Assembly: GCA_026196875.1 (NCBI GenBank)
Contig: JAPHTP010000060.1
Coordinates: 1 to 58,788, forward strand
DNA: 58,788 bases
Source: Kangiellaceae bacterium
GTDB lineage: Bacteria > Pseudomonadota > Gammaproteobacteria > Enterobacterales > Kangiellaceae
Direction: 5' to 3'
The notes below the pieces were generated by a model. It was not told the DNA's origin. It searched no databases and was given only the letters and a program-made list of their open reading frames with translations. This document shows positions 16,629-26,167 of this stretch, in pieces. A program made the translations under genes and the position numbers. Position 1 is the first letter of the stretch. The number at the start of each line of letters is the position of its first letter.

Positions 16629-19600
16629 TCAATTATTAGAAAGTAACTTCGGAAGTTGCAAATTGATTTGTTGGCAAACTTTCTGTAATTCCGAAATAAA
16701 CACATCGATTTTCTCTGGTTCACTTGCATCGACTTCAGTATAAAGAAGCTCTAACTCTAAGCTGCGTCTATTTAAACGCCTCGCACCAATTGTCGCAGCC
16801 AGCCCTTTAACGGTGTGAAAAAAGTCATGAAGTGAAGCTCCCTCTAAATTATCAATCATTTTTTCTCGCGAAGTCATAACTTGATACTTTTCTAAAAACA
16901 TACTGAGTACATCGAAATAAAGTTCCTCGTTGTTATCCATAGAGCGAATGCCCTTTTTTATGTCGAGTACATCATTAATAGAGTCAAATGGCTTAGGTTT
17001 TAAACTTTCTAAATTATCACGTTCTAGACGGCGGGTCTCGTCCGCGATATCTTCGGCCAACCGGTTAAGCAACCCGGCTAACGAACCAACAACTGATGAT
17101 TCATCTTTCAGTAGCCAGTTTTTCATGCACTCATAAAGAATTTCGGGTTTTATTGGTTTGGACACATAATCATCCATGCCAGCTTCAATACACTTCTCTT
17201 TATCTCCGACCATAGCGTGAGCGGTCATTGCAACAATTGGTTCGTCTTTTAATAGCTTCTTTTCCCTGATTATTTTGGTTGTTTCGGTTCCATCTAAAAC
17301 CGGCATTTGCATGTCCATAAAAACCATATCGTATTTGAACTTTTGCAGTAATTCGATTGCCTGCTCACCGTTATCAGCACAATCAACATGGACACCAAAT
17401 GCTGAGATCAATTCTTTTGCAACCTGCTGATTAATTTCATTGTCCTCAACTAGAAGCACATTTTTTGAAGCCAGTTTTGCTAACAGTCGAGTTCGCTCTT
17501 CTTCTGATAAACTTACATCTGTTGTTTTCGGAACTCTTAAATCGAGACTAGATAACAAACCATCATGCAGCTCAGATGGCGTTACCGGCTTTTCGATAAT
17601 AGTGTCAAATATTCTATGGTGGAGAGGCTCAACACAGGTAGCAATGTTGGTCATCAACAAAACGTGGGTTGGATTTTTCCCAACTTGGTGTTTTAAGAAT
17701 TGTCCAATCTCTGCAAAGCTAGCATTGGGAAGACTGCTATCCAACATAATCAAATTGAATCTTCCAAAATCCATACCGCTATAGCGCAACTGTTGTGGAC
17801 TGATATCTGAAGCTAGATAAGGCGTAGCCCTAATCCCGAAAGACTCTAGCATTCTGATCAAAGTGACTAAAGTTTCTTGATTATCTTCAATAACAAGAAC
17901 TTTGAGCTGATTTAATAGTGGCTTATCCTCAAAGTAAAGTGACTTGCTTGATTTCTCTATACCAAAATGGGCGTTAAAACTAAAAGTCGTACCTTGATTT
18001 TCTCTGCTGGAAACATGTACTTCACCACGCATTAAGTGAACTAGACGACGACTCAGCGATAATCCTAAACCGGTGCCGCCATATTTTCTTGTCGTCGACA
18101 TATCCGCCTGGGTAAATGGTTGAAATATTTTCTGAATTTGTTCCGAGGTCATTCCAATCCCTGTATCAATGACCGATACTTTTAGCTCAATAGTATTGTT
18201 AGATTCGAAAATTTTCTCAAAGCGAATTTCGATAAATCCTTGCTCCGTAAATTTAATCGCATTGTTCGCCAAATTAATAATTACCTGCCTTAAACGAAGC
18301 TCATCACCAATCAATCTGAAATCGATATCCTCCAAATGCGAAACTATAAGCTCGAGTTCTTTCTGGCTGGCTCGTGGAGAAATAACATTAACAACCTGCT
18401 TTACTACATCTTCTAACCTAAAAGCCCGTTTTTCCAATTCAAGCTTATCAGCATCAATCTTTGAGTAATCCAGAATGTCGTCAATGATACGCAGCAGTGA
18501 TTTTGATGAGGAATCAATTTTACCCAGGTAGTCTCTCAATTTATCATTCATCGGAACTCTTAAAGCTAGCTCACTGAGTCCGATAATAGCATTCATAGGC
18601 GTCCTAATTTCATGGCTCATGTTGGCGAGAAACTTCGATTTGAGCTCGTTTGATTTTACCGCATAATCTTTTTCTAGTTGCGCAATTGTTTTTTCTTTGT
18701 CAAGCTTCTCGGCTAAATTCCTCTGTCGGTTAATAAAATAGATTAGTGCAATCAACAGAGAAAAATACAAGAAATATGCAGGGGAAGACTTCCAGGGAGC
18801 TGCGACAATTTTTATTTTTAGTGCAGTTACCTCATTACTCCAAACTCCGTCTGAATTACTAGCTTTTACATAGAAAGTATAATTTCCGGGGTCTAAATTC
18901 GTGTAAGTCGCTCTTCGGTTTTTGGCTTCGGTGTAAAGCCATTCACTATTAAAACCTTCTAGCTTGTATGCGTAGTAATTTCTCGATGGCGACACAAAGT
19001 GAAGTCCCGCGAACTCCAAAGTAAATGCATTTTGTTTGTAACCAAGAGTGATTTGGGAGCTCTCCTCTATCGACTGTTTTAACGGGGAATTCGCCTCAGA
19101 AGATATTGCCACACTTCGATCAAACAACATTAATTTGGTTAACGTTACTTTTGGTTCATAAGGATCTACATTTACCAAACGAGAGTCGAATGCAGTTAAT
19201 CCACTTACCGCGCCGAAGTAAAGAACTCCATTTTGATCTTTATATCTTGAACGGATGTAATAACCACGCGTCAAGACCCCTTGTGCTGATGAATAGTTAG
19301 TCACCTTATTTTCAACTGGCTCTAATTTGGCGATCCCTCGCATACTACTGGCCCATATATTTCCATCTGCACCTTCTAAGATCCCCCCTGTCGCGCCAAT
19401 TGATTGGCCGCCTTTTTCACTCACTAACTCAAAAGAAAGAGAAGTTTTCAACTTATCTTTCGGATCGACAAAGACTCTGCTCACTCCCTTATCGCTGCCA
19501 AGCCAATAACGTCCTTTGCTGTCGCGGAAAATGTCAGTGAGGTTATCGCTCGCCAAAGATCCCTTTTGTTCTTCCTGTTGATACTTAGCCACAACCTTTC

Positions 19601-21323
19601 TAGTTTTAGTATCAAAAAGATTTAATCCTGCCCCTTCAGTACCAACCCACAATATGCCGTCAGCATCTAAATGAAGGATACTGATCGAGTTTAAACTGAT
19701 CGCTGTAGGCTCATCGGGATTTGCCTGATATCTTGTAAACTCTTCCAATTTTTGGTCAAAGTAGTTTAACCCTCCACCACGAGTTGCGATCCAAAGATTT
19801 CCGGAACTTTCTTCTACAATATGGAGTATCTGATTATGGCTTAAGCTTTTGCTATTCCCTTCTTCAACCCGAAAGTTCTTAACCGTATTTGACTCTAAAT
19901 CGACTTTAAACAGTCCGTTTGTCGTAGTCCCGGCCCAAAGGTTACCTTTAAGATCGACAAAAATCTCTCGTACATTGCCGGTTAGATTTTTGGGTAGCAA
20001 AGAGATTTCTTGAGTAAGCCCAGTGGCTGGATCGAAATGGATCAAACCACTGTTCCACGCGGCTAACCAAATTCGTTTTTGTTTATCTTGATAAATTGCC
20101 CTCACCGGTTGTGACTCTATGTGCGCGCCATGTTTTGTCTGTAAATATTGTGGAAACTGATGGGCAGAAAATCCTAGTTTATTAATCCCCCTAGTCCATG
20201 TCCCCGCCCAAAGTACTTCTGTCGAATCGATGTAAAGCGATACAATATCGGTATCATTAAGATTTGAGCTAAATGAGTTTTCTGGAGATAAATGCTGAAT
20301 AGATTGAGTTACTTTATTAATCTGATATACCCCTTGATTTTGCGTAGCGATCCAAAGGCGATTATCGTTATCCTCGACTATGTCCGTTATTGGTGTGGAG
20401 AGATTGTCTTTTCCAAACATTTCAAAAAAAGGCTGGGAAATTTCTCCTGTAGCTAAATCAAAATTAATCAATCCACTAGAGGAGCTTCCCAGCCATAAAT
20501 TTCGATTAGCGTCTAAATAAAGAGAAGTAACACTGTTTAGGTGGTCGTAATAGTAATTTGTCGAAGATAGATCGACAGTCTCTAAATGGTAATTTGTGGG
20601 GTTTAGTTTATTCAGCCCACCTCTATGCTTACTAGGAAGTAAACGAGAGCGACCGGAAGCAATCCATAAAGTGTTTTGCTCACTATCAAAAAGTAGATCG
20701 GTAATGTTGTCGCTTGGGAGGGACGTTGGATTCCTATAATTGCGATTAAACCGCTTAAACTCTTCGCTATCCAAATTGAGCTGATTCAATCCCCCACCAG
20801 CAGTGCCCACCCACAAATGGCCTAATTGATCCTGCGCTATTGCAGTTACATAATTATTAGAGAGTGATTTATTATTATTCTCACTATGAACATATCGTTT
20901 AAAACAATAGCTAGAATAATTGAATTGATTAAGTCCATTTCTGGTTCCAACCCAGAGTTTTCCCTCTCTGTCGATAAACAGTTTATTTACAAAGTTGTCG
21001 GAGAGTGAACAAGGATCTTCTGCGCTGTACTTAAAGTTTTTAAACTCATAACCGTCGTAACGACTTAACCCCTCCTGAGTGGCAAACCACATAAACCCTT
21101 TCGGATCTTGAACCATATCGAAAATGGTTACCTGGGTTAACCCCTGTTCAATACTAATATGCTCAAATTTTAATAATCCTTGCGCATAAGAGTTAGAACT
21201 AAAAAGTAGACAGTTAAAACTAGAAAATAGAATACTTAGCAAACACGCAAAAGAAGAAGTTCGTAAGCATGCAAGCTTACTAGGATACTTTGATGATTCT
21301 TCTGTTGTATTCGTATTGTGCAT
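16629..21323 (-). CDS. Hybrid histidine kinase with two-component propeller, Y_Y_Y, HisKA, HATPase, two REC and HPT domains
   Basis: 1564 aa from ATG 21323, chosen over an upstream TTG (21389) because it gives a usable signal sequence ending near SNSYAQG. Residues ~50-720 hold about a dozen ligand-sensor propeller repeats (LWVGT, LWIAT, LWAGT), then a Y_Y_Y Ig-like domain (~760-840). TM is at 848-864. HisKA has H904 in LANMSHEIRTPMN. HATPase motifs are DTGIGM and GGTGLGLSLS. REC1 (about D1195) is divergent, REC2 has D1337 in MVFMDMQMP, and HPT has H1503 in FFHTVKG. It is a periplasm-sensing phosphorelay kinase resembling the Bacteroidetes HTCS sensors but without their DNA-binding domain. The partner regulator is not in the window and the ligand is unknown. 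Confidence 0.9.
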   Translation of the reverse strand: MHNTNTTEESSKYPSKLACLRTSSFACLLSILFSSFNCLLFSSNSYAQGLLKFEHISIEQGLTQVTIFDMVQDPKGFMWFATQEGLSRYDGYEFKNFKYSAEDPCSLSDNFVNKLFIDREGKLWVGTRNGLNQFNYSSYCFKRYVHSENNNKSLSNNYVTAIAQDQLGHLWVGTAGGGLNQLNLDSEEFKRFNRNYRNPTSLPSDNITDLLFDSEQNTLWIASGRSRLLPSKHRGGLNKLNPTNYHLETVDLSSTNYYYDHLNSVTSLYLDANRNLWLGSSSSGLINFDLATGEISQPFFEMFGKDNLSTPITDIVEDNDNRLWIATQNQGVYQINKVTQSIQHLSPENSFSSNLNDTDIVSLYIDSTEVLWAGTWTRGINKLGFSAHQFPQYLQTKHGAHIESQPVRAIYQDKQKRIWLAAWNSGLIHFDPATGLTQEISLLPKNLTGNVREIFVDLKGNLWAGTTTNGLFKVDLESNTVKNFRVEEGNSKSLSHNQILHIVEESSGNLWIATRGGGLNYFDQKLEEFTRYQANPDEPTAISLNSISILHLDADGILWVGTEGAGLNLFDTKTRKVVAKYQQEEQKGSLASDNLTDIFRDSKGRYWLGSDKGVSRVFVDPKDKLKTSLSFELVSEKGGQSIGATGGILEGADGNIWASSMRGIAKLEPVENKVTNYSSAQGVLTRGYYIRSRYKDQNGVLYFGAVSGLTAFDSRLVNVDPYEPKVTLTKLMLFDRSVAISSEANSPLKQSIEESSQITLGYKQNAFTLEFAGLHFVSPSRNYYAYKLEGFNSEWLYTEAKNRRATYTNLDPGNYTFYVKASNSDGVWSNEVTALKIKIVAAPWKSSPAYFLYFSLLIALIYFINRQRNLAEKLDKEKTIAQLEKDYAVKSNELKSKFLANMSHEIRTPMNAIIGLSELALRVPMNDKLRDYLGKIDSSSKSLLRIIDDILDYSKIDADKLELEKRAFRLEDVVKQVVNVISPRASQKELELIVSHLEDIDFRLIGDELRLRQVIINLANNAIKFTEQGFIEIRFEKIFESNNTIELKVSVIDTGIGMTSEQIQKIFQPFTQADMSTTRKYGGTGLGLSLSRRLVHLMRGEVHVSSRENQGTTFSFNAHFGIEKSSKSLYFEDKPLLNQLKVLVIEDNQETLVTLIRMLESFGIRATPYLASDISPQQLRYSGMDFGRFNLIMLDSSLPNASFAEIGQFLKHQVGKNPTHVLLMTNIATCVEPLHHRIFDTIIEKPVTPSELHDGLLSSLDLRVPKTTDVSLSEEERTRLLAKLASKNVLLVEDNEINQQVAKELISAFGVHVDCADNGEQAIELLQKFKYDMVFMDMQMPVLDGTETTKIIREKKLLKDEPIVAMTAHAMVGDKEKCIEAGMDDYVSKPIKPEILYECMKNWLLKDESSVVGSLAGLLNRLAEDIADETRRLERDNLESLKPKPFDSINDVLDIKKGIRSMDNNEELYFDVLSMFLEKYQVMTSREKMIDNLEGASLHDFFHTVKGLAATIGARRLNRRSLELELLYTEVDASEPEKIDVFISELQKVCQQINLQLPKLLSNN

Positions 21324-21436
21324 ATTCGACGACAAAAAATCAGAAATTATTTGTGAAGCTGTACCCACAGCAACGCTCCACTTCCCCAATTTAAAGTGTA
21401 GTCGAGAATTTGTTTAAGTTTCGGAAAATTAAGACA

Positions 21437-21464
21437 AAACAGGGCGGTTATACCGCCCTGTTTT
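21437..21464. terminator. Intrinsic terminator downstream of ppsA
   Basis: AAAACAGGGCGG-TTATA-CCGCCCTGTTTT: a perfect 12-bp inverted repeat with T runs in both directions, 19 bp beyond the ppsA stop. It separates ppsA from the downstream hybrid kinase gene on the same strand. Confidence 0.9.
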
Positions 21465-21482
21465 AACAACTAATCGATACCG

Positions 21483-23858
21483 TTATTTTTCTTGATTAGC
21501 AAGAAACAACCAAGTTTCTAACACAGTATCCGGGTTGAGAGAAACACTGTCGATGCCTTCGTCCATCAGCCATTTTGCCAAATCAGGATGATCGGAAGGC
21601 CCTTGTCCACAGATACCAACATATTTGTTGGCTTTTTTACATGCTTGAATTGCTTGGCTTAACAGCTTTTTAACCGCAGGATTTCGCTCGTCAAACAAGT
21701 GAGAAATAATACCTGAATCTCTATCAAGTCCTAGGGTTAACTGAGTAAGGTCATTTGAACCTATTGAGAATCCATCAAAGTACTCTAAGAACTCGTCTGC
21801 CAATAACGCATTTGAAGGTAATTCACACATCATGATTACCCGCAAACCATTTTCACCTCGCTTAAGGCCGTATTTAGCGAGCAAATCGATAACTTGGCTT
21901 GCTTCTTCAAGGGTTCGCACGAATGGGATCATAATTTCAACATTGGTTAGCCCCATTGTTTCTCTTACTGTTTTTATTGCTCTACACTCTAATTCGAAGC
22001 ATTCTTCAAATTCCTCCGAGATATATCGGGAAGCACCTCTAAAGCCTAACATTGGATTTTCTTCTTCAGGCTCGTATAAGTAACCGCCGACTAAGTTCGC
22101 ATACTCATTCGACTTAAAGTCAGACATACGCACAATTACTTTTTCTGGAGAAAATGCACAAGCTAGTGTTGAAATACCTTCGACCAACTTATCAACATAA
22201 AATTGAACTGGAGACTCATAACCCGCCATATGATCCAGAATATTTTGCTTTAAGTCTTCGTCCTCCAGCTTGTCAAACTCAAGCAGGGCACGCGGGTGCA
22301 CACCAATCATTCGGTTGATAATGAACTCTAATCGGGCTAAACCAATTCCATAATGAGGTAAGCGGGCAAAATCAAATGCCCTGTCAGGGTTACCAACATT
22401 CATCATTATCTTGAAAGAAAGATCGGGCATATCGTCAATCTGACTTTCATTGACATTAAAGTCGAGTAATCCTTCGTAGATATTACCGGTATCTCCTTCC
22501 GAACAAGAAACGGTAACATCTTGGCCATTTTGAATTCTGTCAGTTGCGTCGCCACATCCTACAACCGCGGGAATTCCCAATTCACGAGCGATAATTGCCG
22601 CGTGGCAGGTACGTCCGCCGCGATTGGTTACAATAGCCGATGCTCTTTTCATGATTGGTTCCCAATCAGGATCGGTCATATCTGTTACTAGTACATCACC
22701 CTCTTTCACAGACGACATTTCCGAAAGATCAGAAATAACTTTAGCAGGCCCTTTACCAATCTTTTGGCCGATAGCGCGGCCAGTTGCAACCAAATTTGAA
22801 GTATTGGCTAATACATATCTCTCAATAACTCGACCATCATCACGGCTTCTTACAGTTTCCGGTCTAGCTTGTACAATGTACAGTTTCCCATCAGCCCCGT
22901 CTTTTGCCCACTCAATATCCATAGGACGCTTGTAGTGGCTTTCAATGATCATTGCTTGTTTTGCCAGCTCCTGAACCTCATCAGCATTGATACAGAACTG
23001 TTGACGTTGCTGCATATCAACTTCAATCGTAGCGACAGACTTACCATGATCGGAATCATCAGTGTAAACCATCTTTATGGCCTTTCCGCCAAGCGTCTTA
23101 CGCACAATTGCCGGTTTGTCAGCAGTTAGCGTTGGTTTATGTACATAGAATTCGTCTGGATTAACAGCTCCCTGAACTACAGTTTCACCTAATCCGTATG
23201 CACCGGTAATGAAAACCACATCGGAAAATCCTGATTCAGTATCGATAGTGAACATAACGCCGCTCGAAGCAATATCACTGCGTACCATTTTTTGTACACC
23301 GGCACTCAAAGCAACTTCAGCGTGTTCAAAACCTTGGTGTACACGATATGAGATGGCTCTATCGTTAAATAATGAAGCAAAAACTTCTTTCAAAGCAAGT
23401 TTCACATTTTCCCAGCCACGCACGTTAAGAAAAGTTTCTTGCTGACCCGCAAAAGACGCATCGGGTAAATCTTCAGCCGTAGCAGATGATCGAACGGCTA
23501 CCGCAAATTCTTCATTAGCATCACCTTTTAGCTCAAGATACGCTTTTTCGATGGATTCCTCTAATTCCGGTTGGAAAGGGGTGTCGATAACCCATTGGCG
23601 AATCTTGCTACCGGTAGCTGCCAAGGCGTCAACATCATCAACGTCAAGTTGATTTAACTCAGCTTGGATTTTGTCATGTAAACCGCTTTGAGCCATAAAA
23701 TCACGAAAAGCTTGAGCTGTGGTGGCAAATCCATTGGGCACGCTCACCCCCATATTACTCAAATTGCTGATCATCTCTCCTAAAGAGGCGTTTTTACCCC
23801 CCACTCGATCAACGTCGTTCATTCCTAAACCATCGTACCAAAGCACATGTTCTTGCAC
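21483..23858 (-). CDS. ppsA: Phosphoenolpyruvate synthase
   Basis: 791 aa (E. coli 792). It makes PEP from pyruvate and ATP for gluconeogenesis. N-terminal ATP-grasp PEP/pyruvate-binding domain ([33 protein letters not shown]), swivelling phosphohistidine domain with [14 protein letters not shown] (catalytic H419, with T417 the expected regulatory Thr), and C-terminal TIM-barrel PEP-binding domain ([29 protein letters not shown]). The start is GTG 23858 with a strong GAGGAG nine bases upstream. It is divergent from ppsR, which controls it. A 14-bp palindrome lies upstream and a strong terminator downstream. Confidence 0.97.
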   Translation of the reverse strand: MQEHVLWYDGLGMNDVDRVGGKNASLGEMISNLSNMGVSVPNGFATTAQAFRDFMAQSGLHDKIQAELNQLDVDDVDALAATGSKIRQWVIDTPFQPELEESIEKAYLELKGDANEEFAVAVRSSATAEDLPDASFAGQQETFLNVRGWENVKLALKEVFASLFNDRAISYRVHQGFEHAEVALSAGVQKMVRSDIASSGVMFTIDTESGFSDVVFITGAYGLGETVVQGAVNPDEFYVHKPTLTADKPAIVRKTLGGKAIKMVYTDDSDHGKSVATIEVDMQQRQQFCINADEVQELAKQAMIIESHYKRPMDIEWAKDGADGKLYIVQARPETVRSRDDGRVIERYVLANTSNLVATGRAIGQKIGKGPAKVISDLSEMSSVKEGDVLVTDMTDPDWEPIMKRASAIVTNRGGRTCHAAIIARELGIPAVVGCGDATDRIQNGQDVTVSCSEGDTGNIYEGLLDFNVNESQIDDMPDLSFKIMMNVGNPDRAFDFARLPHYGIGLARLEFIINRMIGVHPRALLEFDKLEDEDLKQNILDHMAGYESPVQFYVDKLVEGISTLACAFSPEKVIVRMSDFKSNEYANLVGGYLYEPEEENPMLGFRGASRYISEEFEECFELECRAIKTVRETMGLTNVEIMIPFVRTLEEASQVIDLLAKYGLKRGENGLRVIMMCELPSNALLADEFLEYFDGFSIGSNDLTQLTLGLDRDSGIISHLFDERNPAVKKLLSQAIQACKKANKYVGICGQGPSDHPDLAKWLMDEGIDSVSLNPDTVLETWLFLANQEK

Positions 23859-23897
23859 TGTTATTCACTCCTCAAGTCGTGTATTTGTCGCCTTTGC

Positions 23898-23911
23898 CTG
23901 AATTAATTCAG
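23898..23911. promoter_or_regulatory. Palindromic operator candidate upstream of ppsA
   Basis: CTGAATTAATTCAG is a perfect 14-bp palindrome whose core starts 41 bp upstream of the ppsA GTG, in the 135-bp divergent ppsA/ppsR gap. It resembles LacI-family operators, including the E. coli Cra site GCTGAAWCGWTTCAGC (mainly the central CG differs), and Cra controls ppsA in E. coli. The identical 12-bp core occurs at the same distance from the M16 peptidase start at 53428. Which protein binds it cannot be told from the sequence. Confidence 0.4.
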
Positions 23912-23993
23912 CAAGTTTTATTGCCGATTTGTCCCTTGCGTGATTAAATCCTTTCCCTGAAAGTCGGTTATTTTACTTCAAGGGCGCACAAAT

Positions 23994-24812
23994 ATGAAAC
24001 GGAAGGTATTTTTTATATCAGACAGAACTGGAATAACGGCGGAAATGTTCGGCCAGTCATTGCTATCCCAGTTCGAAAATGTCCCGTTTGAGGAGGCAAC
24101 TTTACCTTATGTAGATACAGTCGATAAAGCAGAGAAGGCGTGTGAACAGATAAAGCAGGCAGAACAAGAAACTGGTATGCGCCCAATAGTATTCGATACT
24201 ATCGTTACGCCAGAGATACGCCAGGTAATCCAGTCGAGCGGCGCTCTAGTACTGGATTTCTTTCATACTTTCATTGGTCCGCTTGAAACTGAACTAGGTG
24301 AAACCTCAGGTTTCAGGGTCGGAAAAACCCACTCATTGCGGGACAACGAAGCATATGACTCTAGAATTGAAGCTGTCAATTTTGCTCTAAACAACGATGA
24401 TGGCATTACCACCAGGCATTATGATCAGGCTGACGTGATTTTAGTTGGAGTTTCCCGCTGTGGTAAAACCCCTACCTCTCTCTATATGGCTATGCAATTT
24501 GGAATTAAGGCTGCCAACTACCCTTTCACCGAAGATGATATGGAAAAACTTCGTTTGCCCATGGAGTTAAAGAAGCACAAACACAAAATTTTTGGATTAA
24601 CGATTAATCCTAACCGACTGCATGAAATCAGAACTGAAAGACGGGCAAACTCAAATTATGCGGCGCTTAAGCAATGCCAGTATGAAGTGAGAGAGGTTGA
24701 AGCTTTGTACCGTCGAGAAAAGATCCCAAGCTTAAACACTACCACTCGCTCTGTAGAAGAATTGGCGACCAAGATACTCGCAACGACCGGCATTAAACGT
24801 CACATGTTTTAA
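23994..24812 (+). CDS. ppsR: PEP synthase regulatory protein (Pi-dependent kinase/pyrophosphorylase)
   Basis: 272 aa, the family length. PpsR switches PEP synthase off by ADP-dependent phosphorylation of the Thr next to the catalytic His, and on again by phosphate-dependent dephosphorylation. Visible motifs: [20 protein letters not shown] at the N-terminus, [23 protein letters not shown] in pieces around 107-128, and the nucleotide-binding loop GVSRCGKT at 152-159. It is divergent from ppsA, the usual arrangement, and the target Thr (T417) is present in this PpsA. Confidence 0.96.
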   Translation: MKRKVFFISDRTGITAEMFGQSLLSQFENVPFEEATLPYVDTVDKAEKACEQIKQAEQETGMRPIVFDTIVTPEIRQVIQSSGALVLDFFHTFIGPLETELGETSGFRVGKTHSLRDNEAYDSRIEAVNFALNNDDGITTRHYDQADVILVGVSRCGKTPTSLYMAMQFGIKAANYPFTEDDMEKLRLPMELKKHKHKIFGLTINPNRLHEIRTERRANSNYAALKQCQYEVREVEALYRREKIPSLNTTTRSVEELATKILATTGIKRHMF

Positions 24813-24855
24813 TGACCGAGCTATTGATGTAAACAAAATCAATTTAGTAAAGTAA

Positions 24856-24875
24856 GCTCTCACTTACCTGAGAGC
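24856..24875. terminator. Weak hairpin between ppsR and the DGSG lipoprotein gene
   Basis: GCTCTCA-CTTACC-TGAGAGC is a perfect 7-bp stem between convergent genes. Neither side has a clean T tract (minus-strand continuation TTACTTTACT), so termination efficiency is doubtful. Confidence 0.35.
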
Positions 24876-24909
24876 CCTTGGAAAAAATAACTAATTCAAA
24901 TCAGTTTAA

Positions 24910-25725
24910 TTACTCGTCGAGTGTTACGTTACCCTTGACGTTCTTAATTGACAGGCCGCCGCTGCCTGAGTTGATTATGGTTAGTCCATCTTCTAGGTGG
25001 TTAACTCGAATACTACCTGACCCATCATCTATAGTTACATGGCCAGCAGCCTCAACAACACTTAAATCACCCGAACCGTCATCAACATCAACTTTGCCGC
25101 CAATTCTGCTTAATTCAATTCCACCTGATCCATCTTCAATTTCAATAGATTTCTTAACATCAACAATATCAATTCCCCCAGAACCATCGTCAATCGTCAC
25201 CTTTCCACCCACTGACGCAATATCAATGCTCCCTGAGCCATCATCGATAGTTAAATCACCGCCGATGTCTTTGATAGACAAATTGCCTGAGCCATCATTA
25301 ACAGTGAGGTCCGCCATCAGGTTATCAATCTCGATAAACCCTGAACCGTCTTTTACATTAGTTTCTAACCTGGCTGGAATTTCGATAGTTAGGTCGATGC
25401 TCGGAGAACTACTCATAAAACTGATTCGCTGAGTGTTGGGTTCAGCAATCAGCACTGCCTCGTCACCACGTTTATCTAAGGTAAGTTTGTAATGGTCCCT
25501 GTCAACTTTAAGATCTGCTCTTACTTTAATTTCGTCGAGCCCTTCAACTCCCTTTAATTTGATAAAACCGGCACCGGCATCTACACGAAAGCTAGAAATC
25601 CCGTTAGCAGATTGGGTTAAATTCTCGGTTGTTTCATAATTTAGATCGAGTGCATGAACGGTGATGCATCCACTGACAAGAAGCGAGCCGATTGATAGGG
25701 CCAGAATATTACGTTTTTTAATCAT
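24910..25725 (-). CDS. Lipoprotein of 18-residue DGSG beta-helix-like repeats (DUF4097-like)
   Basis: 271 aa from ATG 25725, preceded by AAGGA. An upstream in-frame start at 25833 would place the lipobox too far in. Lipobox VSGC gives lipidated C20; with no Asp at +2, the outer membrane is the likely site. Residues 24-125 are beta-rich and non-repetitive. Residues ~126-271 are eight near-identical units of about 18 residues, each opening with DGSG (SGSG in the last) and followed by alternating hydrophobics such as SIDIASVGGKVTID. That pattern predicts a right-handed beta-helix or a stacked beta-roll. It resembles DUF4097/DUF2807-type adhesin-like putative head-GIN proteins. Function unknown; transcription is convergent with ppsR. 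Confidence 0.8.
   Translation of the reverse strand: MIKKRNILALSIGSLLVSGCITVHALDLNYETTENLTQSANGISSFRVDAGAGFIKLKGVEGLDEIKVRADLKVDRDHYKLTLDKRGDEAVLIAEPNTQRISFMSSSPSIDLTIEIPARLETNVKDGSGFIEIDNLMADLTVNDGSGNLSIKDIGGDLTIDDGSGSIDIASVGGKVTIDDGSGGIDIVDVKKSIEIEDGSGGIELSRIGGKVDVDDGSGDLSVVEAAGHVTIDDGSGSIRVNHLEDGLTIINSGSGGLSIKNVKGNVTLDE
24913..25350 (-). repeat. Tandem ~54-bp coding repeats (eight DGSG units)
   Basis: The 3' half of the lipoprotein gene is an in-frame tandem array with a 54-bp period, each unit encoding about 18 residues beginning Asp-Gly-Ser-Gly. Units are similar but not identical at DNA level, so copy number could change by slippage or recombination while keeping the frame. The array also creates a long periodic antisense reading frame, which is not a gene. 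Confidence 0.85.
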
Positions 25726-26167
25726 TATCGTTTCCTTAACTTTTTCGCTAGATTGCTGACTTTTTGAGTATTTGTTAAATCTGTAAATAGATAAGGCAAA
25801 AGCCATGCCATAGCTACAGCCTTGAATTTTCAACTAGTTAGACTGAATAAACGCTGAAAAGGTTGGCAGATAATGGATTAATTGGCGAAATTCGCCAAAT
25901 TGGTAAGATAGACACTTTGACTCGATTACATTTTCTTCAGACAAAAAAAAGCCACTTACAAAAGTGGCTTAAGATTTATCGGAGATTCTTTACTCAAAGT
26001 CTGCGTTTAGTTCATCAGACTTAGTCAGGAAACCCGATTGCCTAACTAACAACCGAAGGGGAGTTACATTCTCTGTTAATTATGACCGGGCTCATTTCGA
26101 ATAGTTCCAAAATATTTAAGTTTTTTTAAACTTTTTTTACCTTTGAATAAAAACTATTACTTTTCAA
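25726..26167. other. Gene-free stretch of about 440 bp with a minus-strand terminator
   Basis: It runs between the lipoprotein start and the MBL hydrolase stop, both minus strand. It holds the lipoprotein promoter region and, at 25943-25968, a strong minus-strand terminator. The ~200 nt between the hydrolase stop (26168) and that terminator hold no open frame with a start and ribosome-binding site. They could be a long 3' untranslated region or a small RNA. Confidence 0.5.
25943..25968 (-). terminator. Intrinsic terminator of the NhaC-MBL transcript or a small RNA
   Basis: Read on the minus strand, AAGCCACTT-TTGT-AAGTGGC is followed by eight T residues. It is about 200 nt downstream of the MBL hydrolase stop and upstream of the lipoprotein gene. 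Confidence 0.85.

Noticed and set aside
24878-25432. 184-codon plus-strand open frame with periodic PDPSS-like residues
   Set aside because: It is the antisense shadow of the DGSG repeats; the periodicity is inherited from the real minus-strand gene.
25969-26100. Possible Csr-type sponge RNA or riboswitch because of several GGA motifs
   Set aside because: Only three GGA motifs, not in hairpin loops, and no recognisable riboswitch core.
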